64,000 nt of DNA from assembly GCA_022447065.1 (NCBI GenBank), contig JAKUUM010000004.1, positions 35,758 to 99,757 on the forward strand, written 5' to 3'. This stretch comes from SAR86 cluster bacterium (GTDB taxonomy: Bacteria > Pseudomonadota > Gammaproteobacteria > Magnimaribacterales > Magnimaribacteraceae). The notes under the pieces were generated by a model. That model did not search any database. It worked only from the letters and a program-made list of their open reading frames with translations, and was not told the origin of the DNA. The position numbers were made by a program, and so were the translations under genes. Shown here piece after piece: positions 54,838 through 61,910 of the stretch (positions are counted from its first letter, which is position 1; each line of letters opens with the position of its first letter).

Positions 54838-55515
54838 ATGTTAAAAAGCATAATTGTTGCCTTCCTATCTTTCTTTTTACTATCGTGTACAACAACAACT
54901 AAAACTTCTAACCAAGAAACATTATTAAAGCAAGATTACTTATTTCAGAAGAGAAATCTGAATATAGATAAAAATTGTTTTGATTTAACTTTCAACAAAT
55001 TTCTAGAGCAGGAAGAGTTCAGTCTCCTTTCTTCAGATGTATCTACTGGAACTTATGAATCAGAAGCAATGATAAACAGAGTTTGGCTCTTAGACCTTAA
55101 AAAGAAAAAAGAAGAACGAAGTACAACAACAACAGTAAAAAAGGTAATTGGAGGAACAGTTGCTGTTTCAGGAGTACTTCTGGGCTCCGCATTACTTGAA
55201 TTATCCTCTTTTCTAGGAATAAGTGCTGGATCAATGATGGCATTCCCTATATTGCTTGTTGCTGGTGGAATAGCATTAGCGAAATCAGCAAATAAGAGTT
55301 CTGATTACTCGAAAGAAAATTTAGAGGTTAGAATTATTTTTAAAATGAAATTTAATTCTGAATCAAAACCTTTTGATACAGAGATAGCTTATGAAAGAGA
55401 ATTTCGTGATGAAAAAACAGGGGATGTTTATGGAAGGGAAATGATTAATGAAGAAGAAGTGTACAAAATAACCTTCAACAAACTAAATTCTTTAATCAAA
55501 CTTTGTTACAGCTAA
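54838..55515 (+). CDS. Putative lipoprotein with a glycine-rich hydrophobic segment
   Basis: 225 residues with lipobox SFFLLSCTTTTK (Cys near 17). A hydrophobic, Gly-rich segment lies in the middle (about 102-150: VIGGTVAVSGVLLGSALLEL ... ILLVAGGIALA), and a charged beta-rich C-terminus follows. It could be an outer-membrane lipoprotein spanning or touching the membrane. I do not recognise the family. It is convergent with the kinase-like gene, 65 bases apart. Confidence 0.6.
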   Translation: MLKSIIVAFLSFFLLSCTTTTKTSNQETLLKQDYLFQKRNLNIDKNCFDLTFNKFLEQEEFSLLSSDVSTGTYESEAMINRVWLLDLKKKKEERSTTTTVKKVIGGTVAVSGVLLGSALLELSSFLGISAGSMMAFPILLVAGGIALAKSANKSSDYSKENLEVRIIFKMKFNSESKPFDTEIAYEREFRDEKTGDVYGREMINEEEVYKITFNKLNSLIKLCYS

Positions 55516-55580
55516 TTCAGAAAATTAACTTGAATACAAAATGATAATTTTAAAGAGCCAGAACAGCTCAACAGTAAAAT

Positions 55581-56135
55581 TTAAATGTTCTTATTTAAAT
55601 TGTTAAGATTTTTAATAAAATTTTCTACTTCTCTTCTGGAACACAATCTTACAAAGTTAATATGTGAGTATTCAGAACTTTGGGAGATAATTAAAAAATC
55701 CTTACGATTTCTAGAAAAGGTCTTAAGGGTCCATAAGATAATAGAATCTGCAGTAAAAAAAGCCCTCCAAAAAGTTTCTTTATTTCCAGCCCATAAAACT
55801 TGGCCTTGAAAGATATATTTTAAAGTTCTACGCAGAACTCTGTAAAAAACAATACGAAAAGGTAAATCTAGATATATCACTATTTGAACTCGATTCCATT
55901 TTATGTGACGTGTTCTAGGATAGGTGCCATCTAAAACCCAACTATCAGTTGACAAAGCTTTCTCCACTTTTGAAAAAAATTTCTCGTCCGTTAGTTCAGT
56001 CCAGTTACTTTGCCAACACAAAGCTTCCAATTCTATGTATGGTAAATTTAGCTTTTCAGCTATTTGATTAGAGACAGTAGACTTTCCACTACCGGTAGTA
56101 CCTATAACATTAATTCGTTGGATAGCTTCATTCAT
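55581..56135 (-). CDS. P-loop kinase-like protein (adenylate-kinase/FlaR type)
   Basis: A 184-residue nucleotide-binding protein. Walker A is INVIGTTGSGKSTVSNQIAE, an Asp/Glu-containing LPYIELEALCWQSNW follows, and VQIVIYLDLPFRIVFYRVLR forms the Walker B-like strand. It resembles proteins annotated 'topology modulation protein' or AAA-type kinases, which look like small-molecule or nucleotide kinases. The substrate is unknown. It is a lone gene. Confidence 0.75.
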   Translation of the reverse strand: MNEAIQRINVIGTTGSGKSTVSNQIAEKLNLPYIELEALCWQSNWTELTDEKFFSKVEKALSTDSWVLDGTYPRTRHIKWNRVQIVIYLDLPFRIVFYRVLRRTLKYIFQGQVLWAGNKETFWRAFFTADSIILWTLKTFSRNRKDFLIISQSSEYSHINFVRLCSRREVENFIKNLNNLNKNI

Positions 56136-56255
56136 TTTTGTTTGAGGATATTTTAATAACAGATTTAAGAATTGTTACAAATAGAACTACATGGTGAAGC
56201 TGGATGTCTAAAAGTTGAAGTCTTTTATTTAAAATTCTAGAAATTACCTTAGGCT

Positions 56256-56453
56256 TTATTTAGGCATATGGCTTGCTAAAAAAACTTTAAAATTTTCTGT
56301 ATAAAATTTGTTGTTATTGCTAGTGAAAGGATATTCAGCACCTCCAGCGATAGCATAATTTACAGTACTAAAAAAAGTTTCAGCTCCGTACTGATAAGTT
56401 TTTTCACACCCCAGTAAAAAAAATATAAGTGCAAATAATATTATTTTTTTCAT
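56256..56453 (-). CDS. Small lipoprotein
   Basis: 65 residues beginning MKKIILFALIFFLLGCEKTY, a typical lipoprotein signal with Cys at 16. I moved the start from an upstream codon to the ATG at 56453 because AAAGGAAC precedes it by a suitable distance. The mature part is short and polar, family unknown. It starts 11 bases after the end of the MBL-fold gene. Confidence 0.6.
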   Translation of the reverse strand: MKKIILFALIFFLLGCEKTYQYGAETFFSTVNYAIAGGAEYPFTSNNNKFYTENFKVFLASHMPK

Positions 56454-56464
56454 TGTTCCTTTTG

Positions 56465-57328
56465 TTATAGATTTCTGACATCCAGCCAATATCCGCCCTC
56501 TTCAAGGCGTTTTATATAACCTGCTGTAGGCGTCGCAAAATGGGTTCCAATAATCAAGATATCCCGATCAACATACTTCTCCAATAAAGTTTCTCTTGTT
56601 ATTTGACCTTGTGCTTGATCATAATCAGCAGAGCTACACCAATCTGTCTTAGTCATCTGTACAGGATGATGAATAAAATCGCCGGTAATCAAAGCCTTCT
56701 TTTTTTTGCTGGTAATGAGAACGCTAACATGTCCAGGAGTATGACCGGGTGTAGGGATTAAGCTGACTTCTTTACATAGCCTAAAATGATCATCTACGAA
56801 ATCTACCATTTCAGCATCTACAATTGGGCGCACTGAATCAGCAATTACCGGCCCATATAAGTCTTCATCCTCATTCGCATCCCAGTATCTCCATTCTTTT
56901 TCTGCTATCAAATATCGGGCGTTGGAAAAAGTTGGAATCCATTCATTATTCACCAACATGGTATTCCAGCCAACATGGTCTACATGAAGATGTGTGCACA
57001 TAACTAAATCGATGGATTCTTTCGGATAACCTGCTTCTTTTAGATCTTTCAAAAAATTTGTCTGCAGGTTACTCCACGAAGGAATATTTCTTTTTTTGTC
57101 ATTCCCAACACAGGTATCCACGATGATCCGCTTCTCTCCGGTATCTATTATTAACGCATGTATACTCATGATTAGGTTACCTTCAGAGTCCATAAAGTTC
57201 GGTTGCATCCAACCAATTGGCAAACAAGCTTCTCTTGTTGCTTCAGGTAAAATAAATTTAGTTCCTCCCGCAACTTCCATTTCAACAATACGAGTTACTA
57301 ACACATCACCGATTTTCCACTGATTCAT
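56465..57328 (-). CDS. MBL-fold metallo-hydrolase, lactonase-like
   Basis: A 287-residue two-metal hydrolase. Metal ligands are in VMCTHLHVDHVGWNTM (HxHxDH), TPGHTPGHVSVL (His), ALITGDFIHHPVQM (Asp) and IGTHFATPTAG (His). This set matches the quorum-quenching lactonase/AttM-like branch as well as other MBL hydrolases. The N-terminus has no signal peptide, so it is probably cytoplasmic. Substrate unknown; a lactone or ester is likely. Confidence 0.86.
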   Translation of the reverse strand: MNQWKIGDVLVTRIVEMEVAGGTKFILPEATREACLPIGWMQPNFMDSEGNLIMSIHALIIDTGEKRIIVDTCVGNDKKRNIPSWSNLQTNFLKDLKEAGYPKESIDLVMCTHLHVDHVGWNTMLVNNEWIPTFSNARYLIAEKEWRYWDANEDEDLYGPVIADSVRPIVDAEMVDFVDDHFRLCKEVSLIPTPGHTPGHVSVLITSKKKKALITGDFIHHPVQMTKTDWCSSADYDQAQGQITRETLLEKYVDRDILIIGTHFATPTAGYIKRLEEGGYWLDVRNL

Positions 57329-57376
57329 TTATGAACTTCCTTTTATTACTAATATCAGTTATTACTCTTAGTCCAG

Positions 57377-57754
57377 TTATCCTTTTTTCATGTCCTCAGC
57401 AAATACGAGCCTGTAACCATCAGGATCGTAAACTTCAAATTCTCTCATTCCATAGAGAGGACGTTCTTCTATCCCCAGAATTTATACACCCTTTTTTTTG
57501 ATTGAAGAATGGTATTCATCTATGCCCTGACACCAGAAATAAGCATCTGTTGCATAATGCTTTCCATTTGGATTTGGTGCAACTCCCTCTTCTTGATTGA
57601 GCATAACTATATAGCCATCTTTCCTCGGCATAGCAAAAGAAGGAGGTTCGCCCCACAATCTAGGCCTTTCAAAACCCAGAATTTCAACATAGAAATCTAA
57701 AGATCGCATTAGATCCGTAACAAAGAAATGAGGAGCTGAAGCTTTTACTTTCAC
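57377..57754 (-). pseudogene. VOC/glyoxalase-like gene with one nonsense codon
   Basis: The frame runs from ATG 57754 through HFFVTDLMRSLDFYVEILGF to IKKKGV, then hits TAA (57482-57484). The same frame continues without break as ILGIEERPLYGMREFEVYDP then DGYRLVFAEDMKKG-stop at 57377. Together the two parts form a complete 125-residue VOC domain, and a Lys codon AAA would read through at the stop. The protein is thus inactivated or translated only by readthrough. A single sequencing error could also produce it. Confidence 0.75.
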
Positions 57755-57802
57755 TGTTTAAAACTTTATTTAATCAAAGATACTAGATGGTGGCACTAAG
57801 TA

Positions 57803-57815
57803 GGGAAAGTTAGAA
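57803..57815 (-). repeat. 3' motif TTCTAACTTTCC, copy 3
   Basis: On the minus strand TTCTAACTTTCCC starts directly after the stop codon of the small membrane protein gene at 57816. It is identical to the first 12 bases of copy 1. Confidence 0.3.
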
Positions 57816-57989
57816 CTATTTATTCTCACTTTTTTTTAAAGTCTTTAAATAAGGTGTAAGGAGAGTGATGGCCCCAACTGCAAAGATGATGACAGGAATA
57901 TAATACTCAGGATCGCTAGCATAAAATTCCTGATAGACTCCGTTTGCTATAGCCAGCAAAAGGAAAATGTAGCCTATAGCTTTAATCAT
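57816..57989 (-). CDS. Small two-helix membrane protein
   Basis: 57 residues: helix 1 MIKAIGYIFLLLAIANGVY, an acidic turn (EFYASDPEYY), helix 2 IPVIIFAVGAITLLTPYL and a basic tail. Its ATG overlaps the stop of the upstream DUF1080-like gene by 4 bases (ATGA), strong evidence that it is a real, coupled gene. Function unknown; last gene of the sigma-factor operon. Confidence 0.65.
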   Translation of the reverse strand: MIKAIGYIFLLLAIANGVYQEFYASDPEYYIPVIIFAVGAITLLTPYLKTLKKSENK

Positions 57990-58735
57990 CGAGTAATTTT
58001 TAAATTACGAAATCTTCCTATAGTTGAGCTATGTATCCAAAGAGCAACGTTTCCCCCCGCCTCTCTTCCAGTTTTGAGATCGTTAATAATCAGCGTAGGT
58101 TGCTCTACTTCGTTGATGTACAACTTGGCTGATTGATCTTCCACTACGATTTTTACCTTTGTCCATTCATCGGGAACTATGTCAACGTAAGCTTCATACT
58201 TACTAGGCATCTCTTTCCTCAAACGGTACCAAGTCCAGTCTGGATGCGAAATATACTGGACAGAATGATTACGACGCTGTTGGTCATTCGCACGACCATT
58301 GGTAGGTCTTAAATAGATACAATCATAGGTTTTATCATCTTGCACATTCCATGCTATACCAACAAAACCTCTTGCCTGCCCTGAAGCATTCGAAGAAAGA
58401 GAACCTGCAATTTCAGCCTCTATAGTCCCTTGGTTAAATTCAATTGTTTCGAAAACCACCAGATAGCTGCTACTCAAAGGTTCAAAATCTTCTGGTGTAG
58501 GTTGCTTGCCTCTTGATTGAAAGTCTTTAATCAATTTAGCAGTTTTTTCCCTTATCGGATCCGTCACATCAGGATCTGCATAAACTTTTAGACCTGGCTT
58601 GCCTTTGAAATTTTCCTTCTCAGTGATCACGTTAACTAGTCTGATTTCATCATCTAAACCTTGTTCCAATCCCCTAACATCAGCAACAGCATTAGTTACC
58701 AAAAACAGGCTTAAGAGTAAGAGTAGGTTTTTCAC
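57986..58735 (-). CDS. Exported LamG/DUF1080-like protein
   Basis: A 249-residue exported protein with signal peptide (about 1-18, ending AVADV). The body is a beta-sandwich of the concanavalin-like kind: LVVFETIEFNQGTIEAEIAG, RGFVGIAWNVQDDKTYDCIY, WTKVKIVVEDQSAKLYINEV and a terminal SSTIGRFRNLKITR. This resembles DUF1080 (3-keto-disaccharide hydrolase-like) folds, a binding or hydrolytic sugar module; catalytic function is not shown. It is 23 bases after the glycine-zipper gene and before the small membrane gene. Confidence 0.65.
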   Translation of the reverse strand: MKNLLLLLSLFLVTNAVADVRGLEQGLDDEIRLVNVITEKENFKGKPGLKVYADPDVTDPIREKTAKLIKDFQSRGKQPTPEDFEPLSSSYLVVFETIEFNQGTIEAEIAGSLSSNASGQARGFVGIAWNVQDDKTYDCIYLRPTNGRANDQQRRNHSVQYISHPDWTWYRLRKEMPSKYEAYVDIVPDEWTKVKIVVEDQSAKLYINEVEQPTLIINDLKTGREAGGNVALWIHSSTIGRFRNLKITR

Positions 58736-58758
58736 GCCCGCCTTAACTATATTATTGG

Positions 58759-59226
58759 CTACTGTGAAGGAGAAACTCTGGTTTTGCTCTTAATGGTCAC
58801 CAGTTCCACCAAATCACCAATTTTGAATTGGTATTCTCCAACCTCTTGAACCACTGAGACGGTCCGGTTGTCATCCAAGTTAATGGTAAGTTGCACGCCT
58901 TCTTTTTTTGTGATTTTCTGAGACAATTTAGATCCAACAGCTGAACCCACTGCTGCTCCTAAAGTAGCACCGATGGTGGATTCTATTTCGCCGTCACTTA
59001 CTCCAGAACCGGCGACCAAACCAACCACTCCTCCCACCAAGGCTCCCATTTTAATATCACCCTCAATATTTACTGTCTTCACCTTCACCACTTCTCCGTA
59101 AAGCACATTACGCATCTCTTGGACTGCGTCTCTGGAATAAGTTTCAGGTTGCAAAGAACTGTAAGCACAGCTAGAAATAAAGAGAGACAAGATCAAGAAG
59201 GTAATAATTTTTAAATTTGATTTCAC
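58759..59226 (-). CDS. SlyB-like glycine-zipper outer-membrane lipoprotein
   Basis: A 155-residue lipoprotein (lipobox SLFISSCAYSS). The glycine-zipper double segment is GALVGGVVGLVAGSGVSDGE followed by IGATLGAAVGSAVGSKL, as in SlyB/Pcp and the Rickettsia 17-kDa family. Such proteins are envelope-stress regulated in other bacteria. It sits only 2 bases after the preceding gene in the sigma-factor operon. Confidence 0.82.
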   Translation of the reverse strand: MKSNLKIITFLILSLFISSCAYSSLQPETYSRDAVQEMRNVLYGEVVKVKTVNIEGDIKMGALVGGVVGLVAGSGVSDGEIESTIGATLGAAVGSAVGSKLSQKITKKEGVQLTINLDDNRTVSVVQEVGEYQFKIGDLVELVTIKSKTRVSPSQ

Positions 59227-59228
59227 TT

Positions 59229-59573
59229 TTACTCGTTCTTGTCAGTTTTGATAACGATGTTTATATCTAAGTTTTCTGGCGAATCTCCTAGGGCCTCGCT
59301 AAGAGCTTTCTCTACCCGATCCGCTATATCAGTAGGCAAACCTCCTTTTATATCATCCAATTTCAGATGCAGTTTCGTTGCTGAGTCAGAATCTGTATCA
59401 ATGATGATTTCTTTATGCAAAAATTTCTTAGAACCCATTTCTGCATGGGGAACTGTTAATACTTTTATTTGAGCATGTTTTCTGTCTTGGTTACCACCTC
59501 CCGTAAAGAGAATAGCCCCCCCAACCAAAACGCCTATGATGATGGAACCAATTATGGTATCGCTAATTTGCAT
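59229..59573 (-). CDS. Membrane-anchored protein of unknown function
   Basis: A 114-residue protein: N-terminal helix (about 6-24, IIGSIIIGVLVGGAILFTGG) followed by a soluble, charged part with no motif I recognise. It is the gene just before the SlyB-like one in the same operon. Probably bitopic in the inner membrane, with the soluble part periplasmic (orientation inferred). Confidence 0.55.
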   Translation of the reverse strand: MQISDTIIGSIIIGVLVGGAILFTGGGNQDRKHAQIKVLTVPHAEMGSKKFLHKEIIIDTDSDSATKLHLKLDDIKGGLPTDIADRVEKALSEALGDSPENLDINIVIKTDKNE

Positions 59574-59639
59574 TTATCTTCTCCTTTTTAGTAAATGATT
59601 ATTGTAGTGTTCGACTAAGTTCATTTGAATTAGTTCTTA

Positions 59640-59966
59640 TTAAAATAGAGATTTCCTTTTGTATAAAACCACAAAGCTCAGACACAAAAGACAAACCAAA
59701 TAAGAATAAGACAGGTTGTACAAGAGAGGCATAGATAGATTTAAGATCGTGCCCAATAAAGAGTCAGTGATGGCTTCCACTTCGTGGAGGAGAATGAGCG
59801 CCGGGATCATACTGACTAGCCCGACAAAAATAAGATTTCTTTTATGTCTTCTTTTCAACCCCTCCTGATTGATTAAAGTAAGAGTGTAAAAGGTAAATAG
59901 ATCCTTATTTCTCTGGTTGTAAGAGGTGTCCTTTTCTTTTTGAACAAGTACTTCCATCTCATTCAT
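59640..59966 (-). CDS. Two-helix membrane protein, possible anti-sigma partner
   Basis: 108 residues with a polar, charged N-terminus (about 1-42) and two helices (about 45-63, 73-103). Its ATG overlaps the sigma factor stop by 4 bases, the usual arrangement of an ECF sigma and its anti-sigma. It lacks a recognisable zinc-anti-sigma (HxxxCxxC) motif, so the role is inference. Confidence 0.5.
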   Translation of the reverse strand: MNEMEVLVQKEKDTSYNQRNKDLFTFYTLTLINQEGLKRRHKRNLIFVGLVSMIPALILLHEVEAITDSLLGTILNLSMPLLYNLSYSYLVCLLCLSFVVLYKRKSLF

Positions 59967-60454
59967 TTTAGTTTCTCCATGGCACGACTTATCTTGGATT
60001 TTACCGTTCCGGATTTCATATCTAAAAAATCGCTAATTTCATCCATTTTATAATCGTAGATAAACCTCAGTGTAAATATTAACCTTTCTTCTTTGGTTAG
60101 AGGTTTTAAAAGGGCAAAGAAGTCTTTGTTGCCTTCGAGGTGAGGGGTATAACTTGGCTCATTTATGTCTTTGAGAGGTGAATATTGATTTTCTTTTGCC
60201 ATTAAATCTTTAAAAGAGTTAACCGCAATACCAGTAAGCCAGTGTTTAAAACTTTTTTGAGGATCAAAGCTTTTTAAATAGGTATAAGACTTCATAAAAG
60301 CTTGTTGAGACATGTCTTCAGCAAGCTCTTTATTACCTGAGGTTAATCGCATACCTAATCCAAATAAATAGTCAGCATATCTCTGTATTAAAACCCCGAA
60401 ATGGTGGCTGCCTTCTGAGAGAGTTCTTCTAACCAGCTCTTCATCCGATATCAT
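59963..60454 (-). CDS. ECF-type sigma factor
   Basis: A 163-residue RNA polymerase sigma-70-like factor with only regions 2 and 4. Region 2: YADYLFGLGMRLTSGNKELA then EDMSQQAFMKSYTYLKSF (polymerase and -10 binding). Region 4: TKEERLIFTLRFIYDYKMDE then ISDFLDMKSGTVKSKISRA (HTH for -35). It shares a one-base overlap (TAATG) with the DUF6249 gene and a 4-base overlap with the putative anti-sigma. It probably controls its own operon of envelope proteins. Confidence 0.88.
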   Translation of the reverse strand: MISDEELVRRTLSEGSHHFGVLIQRYADYLFGLGMRLTSGNKELAEDMSQQAFMKSYTYLKSFDPQKSFKHWLTGIAVNSFKDLMAKENQYSPLKDINEPSYTPHLEGNKDFFALLKPLTKEERLIFTLRFIYDYKMDEISDFLDMKSGTVKSKISRAMEKLK

Positions 60455-60837
60455 TAAGAGTTATCATCAACTTTCTTGTTTCTGTTGTAAACTCCATAAC
60501 CAAGAATTCCCAAACCTATTGAGAACACCAAAAGTCCAATTCCTATAAGTGCTTCTTCCTCAACTCCTATACCTCCAAATAAAGCTATCCCAATACCGAC
60601 TCCCGCAGTTATGGTTCCAGTACGAATATCATTCCTTTCTCCATTTCCCTTTTTGTAACCTGGAATACCTGCAAGAATATCGGGTGATAGTTCTTGTCCG
60701 CTTTTAATTAATTCTTGTAATGTCTGGTGAAATTGCTTTTCACTTCTACTGGAAAAATAATAAACAATCCAAATGATAAAGACTGGCATTCCAAAAACGC
60801 CTACTATCCCAAATATCGGTATTAATATGTCTTCCAT
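60454..60837 (-). CDS. DUF6249-family membrane protein
   Basis: A 127-residue protein with an N-terminal helix (about 5-29), a conserved-looking soluble QFHQTLQELIKSGQELSPDI stretch and two C-terminal helices (about 76-117). This layout fits DUF6249, found in Bacteroidetes and other bacteria beside ECF sigma and GIN-domain genes. Function unknown. It is 16 bases after the GIN-domain gene and overlaps the sigma start by one base. Confidence 0.72.
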   Translation of the reverse strand: MEDILIPIFGIVGVFGMPVFIIWIVYYFSSRSEKQFHQTLQELIKSGQELSPDILAGIPGYKKGNGERNDIRTGTITAGVGIGIALFGGIGVEEEALIGIGLLVFSIGLGILGYGVYNRNKKVDDNS

Positions 60838-60853
60838 AAATATCTCCTATTAG

Positions 60854-61573
60854 TTAACAATCAACATCTAAACTGCCACCAGAACTTGTTGTGATGTCAG
60901 TTCTTATTGTGTTTTCAGCGACTTCAATACTACCGCCACTGGAAACTTTACCGGAAACTTCAAGAGCTCCACAAATCTCAACCGAAGCTCCAGAAGATAC
61001 CCTCACTTCAGAGGTTTCAATAATAACTTCATCGTCCGCTTCAAAATCAGATCCTGAAGAAGCTTTAAGTCTAAGGTGGTTAATATGCAGTTTTTCCTCT
61101 ATCTCTATTTCAGATCCAGATGACATAACCACTTCCAGTTCGTTGATGGAACCTGAACCCTCATCAATTACAAAAGAACTTCCAGAGGATACTGACAAAC
61201 TTAAATCTGCTTCTTTCTTAAAACAAATTTTATATATTTTCCCTTCAGAGCCAGCACTCAATTCAATAAATTGAGGTGGGTTCTTTAGAGTTATATCCGC
61301 AGTCACGTCATTTCTTCCCCATGAAAAAAACAGCCAAGAACTACTATTCTTACTTTTAATCTTTAGTTTCTTATCTTTCAATGACATTCGAAAGTCATTC
61401 TCAGAGTCAGCAGTGATGTCTAATTTATTCACATCTCCACACCAAACAGTAAACTCCACCCCAGAACTTACATCTATAGATTCAACTTCTTCTATCCCAT
61501 AAGAGTAGGTTTCAGCGAATAACAAAGAGGCACAACACGTACCCATAAGCAAAATGAGTGCCTTTAATTTCAT
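60854..61573 (-). CDS. Exported GIN-domain (DUF2807) beta-helix protein
   Basis: A 239-residue exported protein with signal peptide (about 1-20, ending LFAET). It opens with VESIDVSSGVEFTVWCGD and continues with regular strands and repeated SSG turns (LSVSSGSSFVI, VMSSGSEIEI, KASSGSDF, VRVSSGASVEI, KVSSGGSIEV, TTSSGGSLDV). This is the right-handed beta-helix of head-GIN domains (DUF2807), probably a periplasmic or surface adhesion or scaffold protein. It is the first gene of the sigma-factor operon. Confidence 0.85.
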   Translation of the reverse strand: MKLKALILLMGTCCASLLFAETYSYGIEEVESIDVSSGVEFTVWCGDVNKLDITADSENDFRMSLKDKKLKIKSKNSSSWLFFSWGRNDVTADITLKNPPQFIELSAGSEGKIYKICFKKEADLSLSVSSGSSFVIDEGSGSINELEVVMSSGSEIEIEEKLHINHLRLKASSGSDFEADDEVIIETSEVRVSSGASVEICGALEVSGKVSSGGSIEVAENTIRTDITTSSGGSLDVDC

Positions 61574-61910
61574 TATATTTTCACCTTCAATTATATATAC
61601 CTAATATCAAGCAAGAAAGGTTGCAATAAAATGTAAAGTTTTGTTAAAAATAACAGTCTTTCCTCCCACATTTTCCTGCTAAAAACCTGTTAAAATAGGC
61701 ATTTAAATCACGGATTACGTTTCCCTTTTAAATTATTATCAACTTAACAAATGTGCTCTGGATAAATTGAAAGAGTGTCTTAACTGATTAGTAAGAAAGA
61801 TAATTAAACAATGTTTTTTCTTTTTATTTTTAATAAGTTGCAACCATTTTTTTATCTCTTGGGTATATGTAACAACAAACCTTATTCAACAGTTAAACAG
61901 CATCTTAATT
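61574..61910. promoter_or_regulatory. Divergent promoter region between the sigma operon and the DUF5916-type gene
   Basis: About 340 A/T-rich bases that must hold promoters in both directions. I see several TATAAT-like and TTG-rich strings but no repeat or operator strong enough to name. An ATG at 61811 opens only a 34-residue frame and is not the start of the next gene. Confidence 0.3.

Noticed and set aside
55516..55580. Weak GAGC/GCTC hairpin between convergent genes as a terminator
   Set aside because: Only four pairs and no T-run; not enough.
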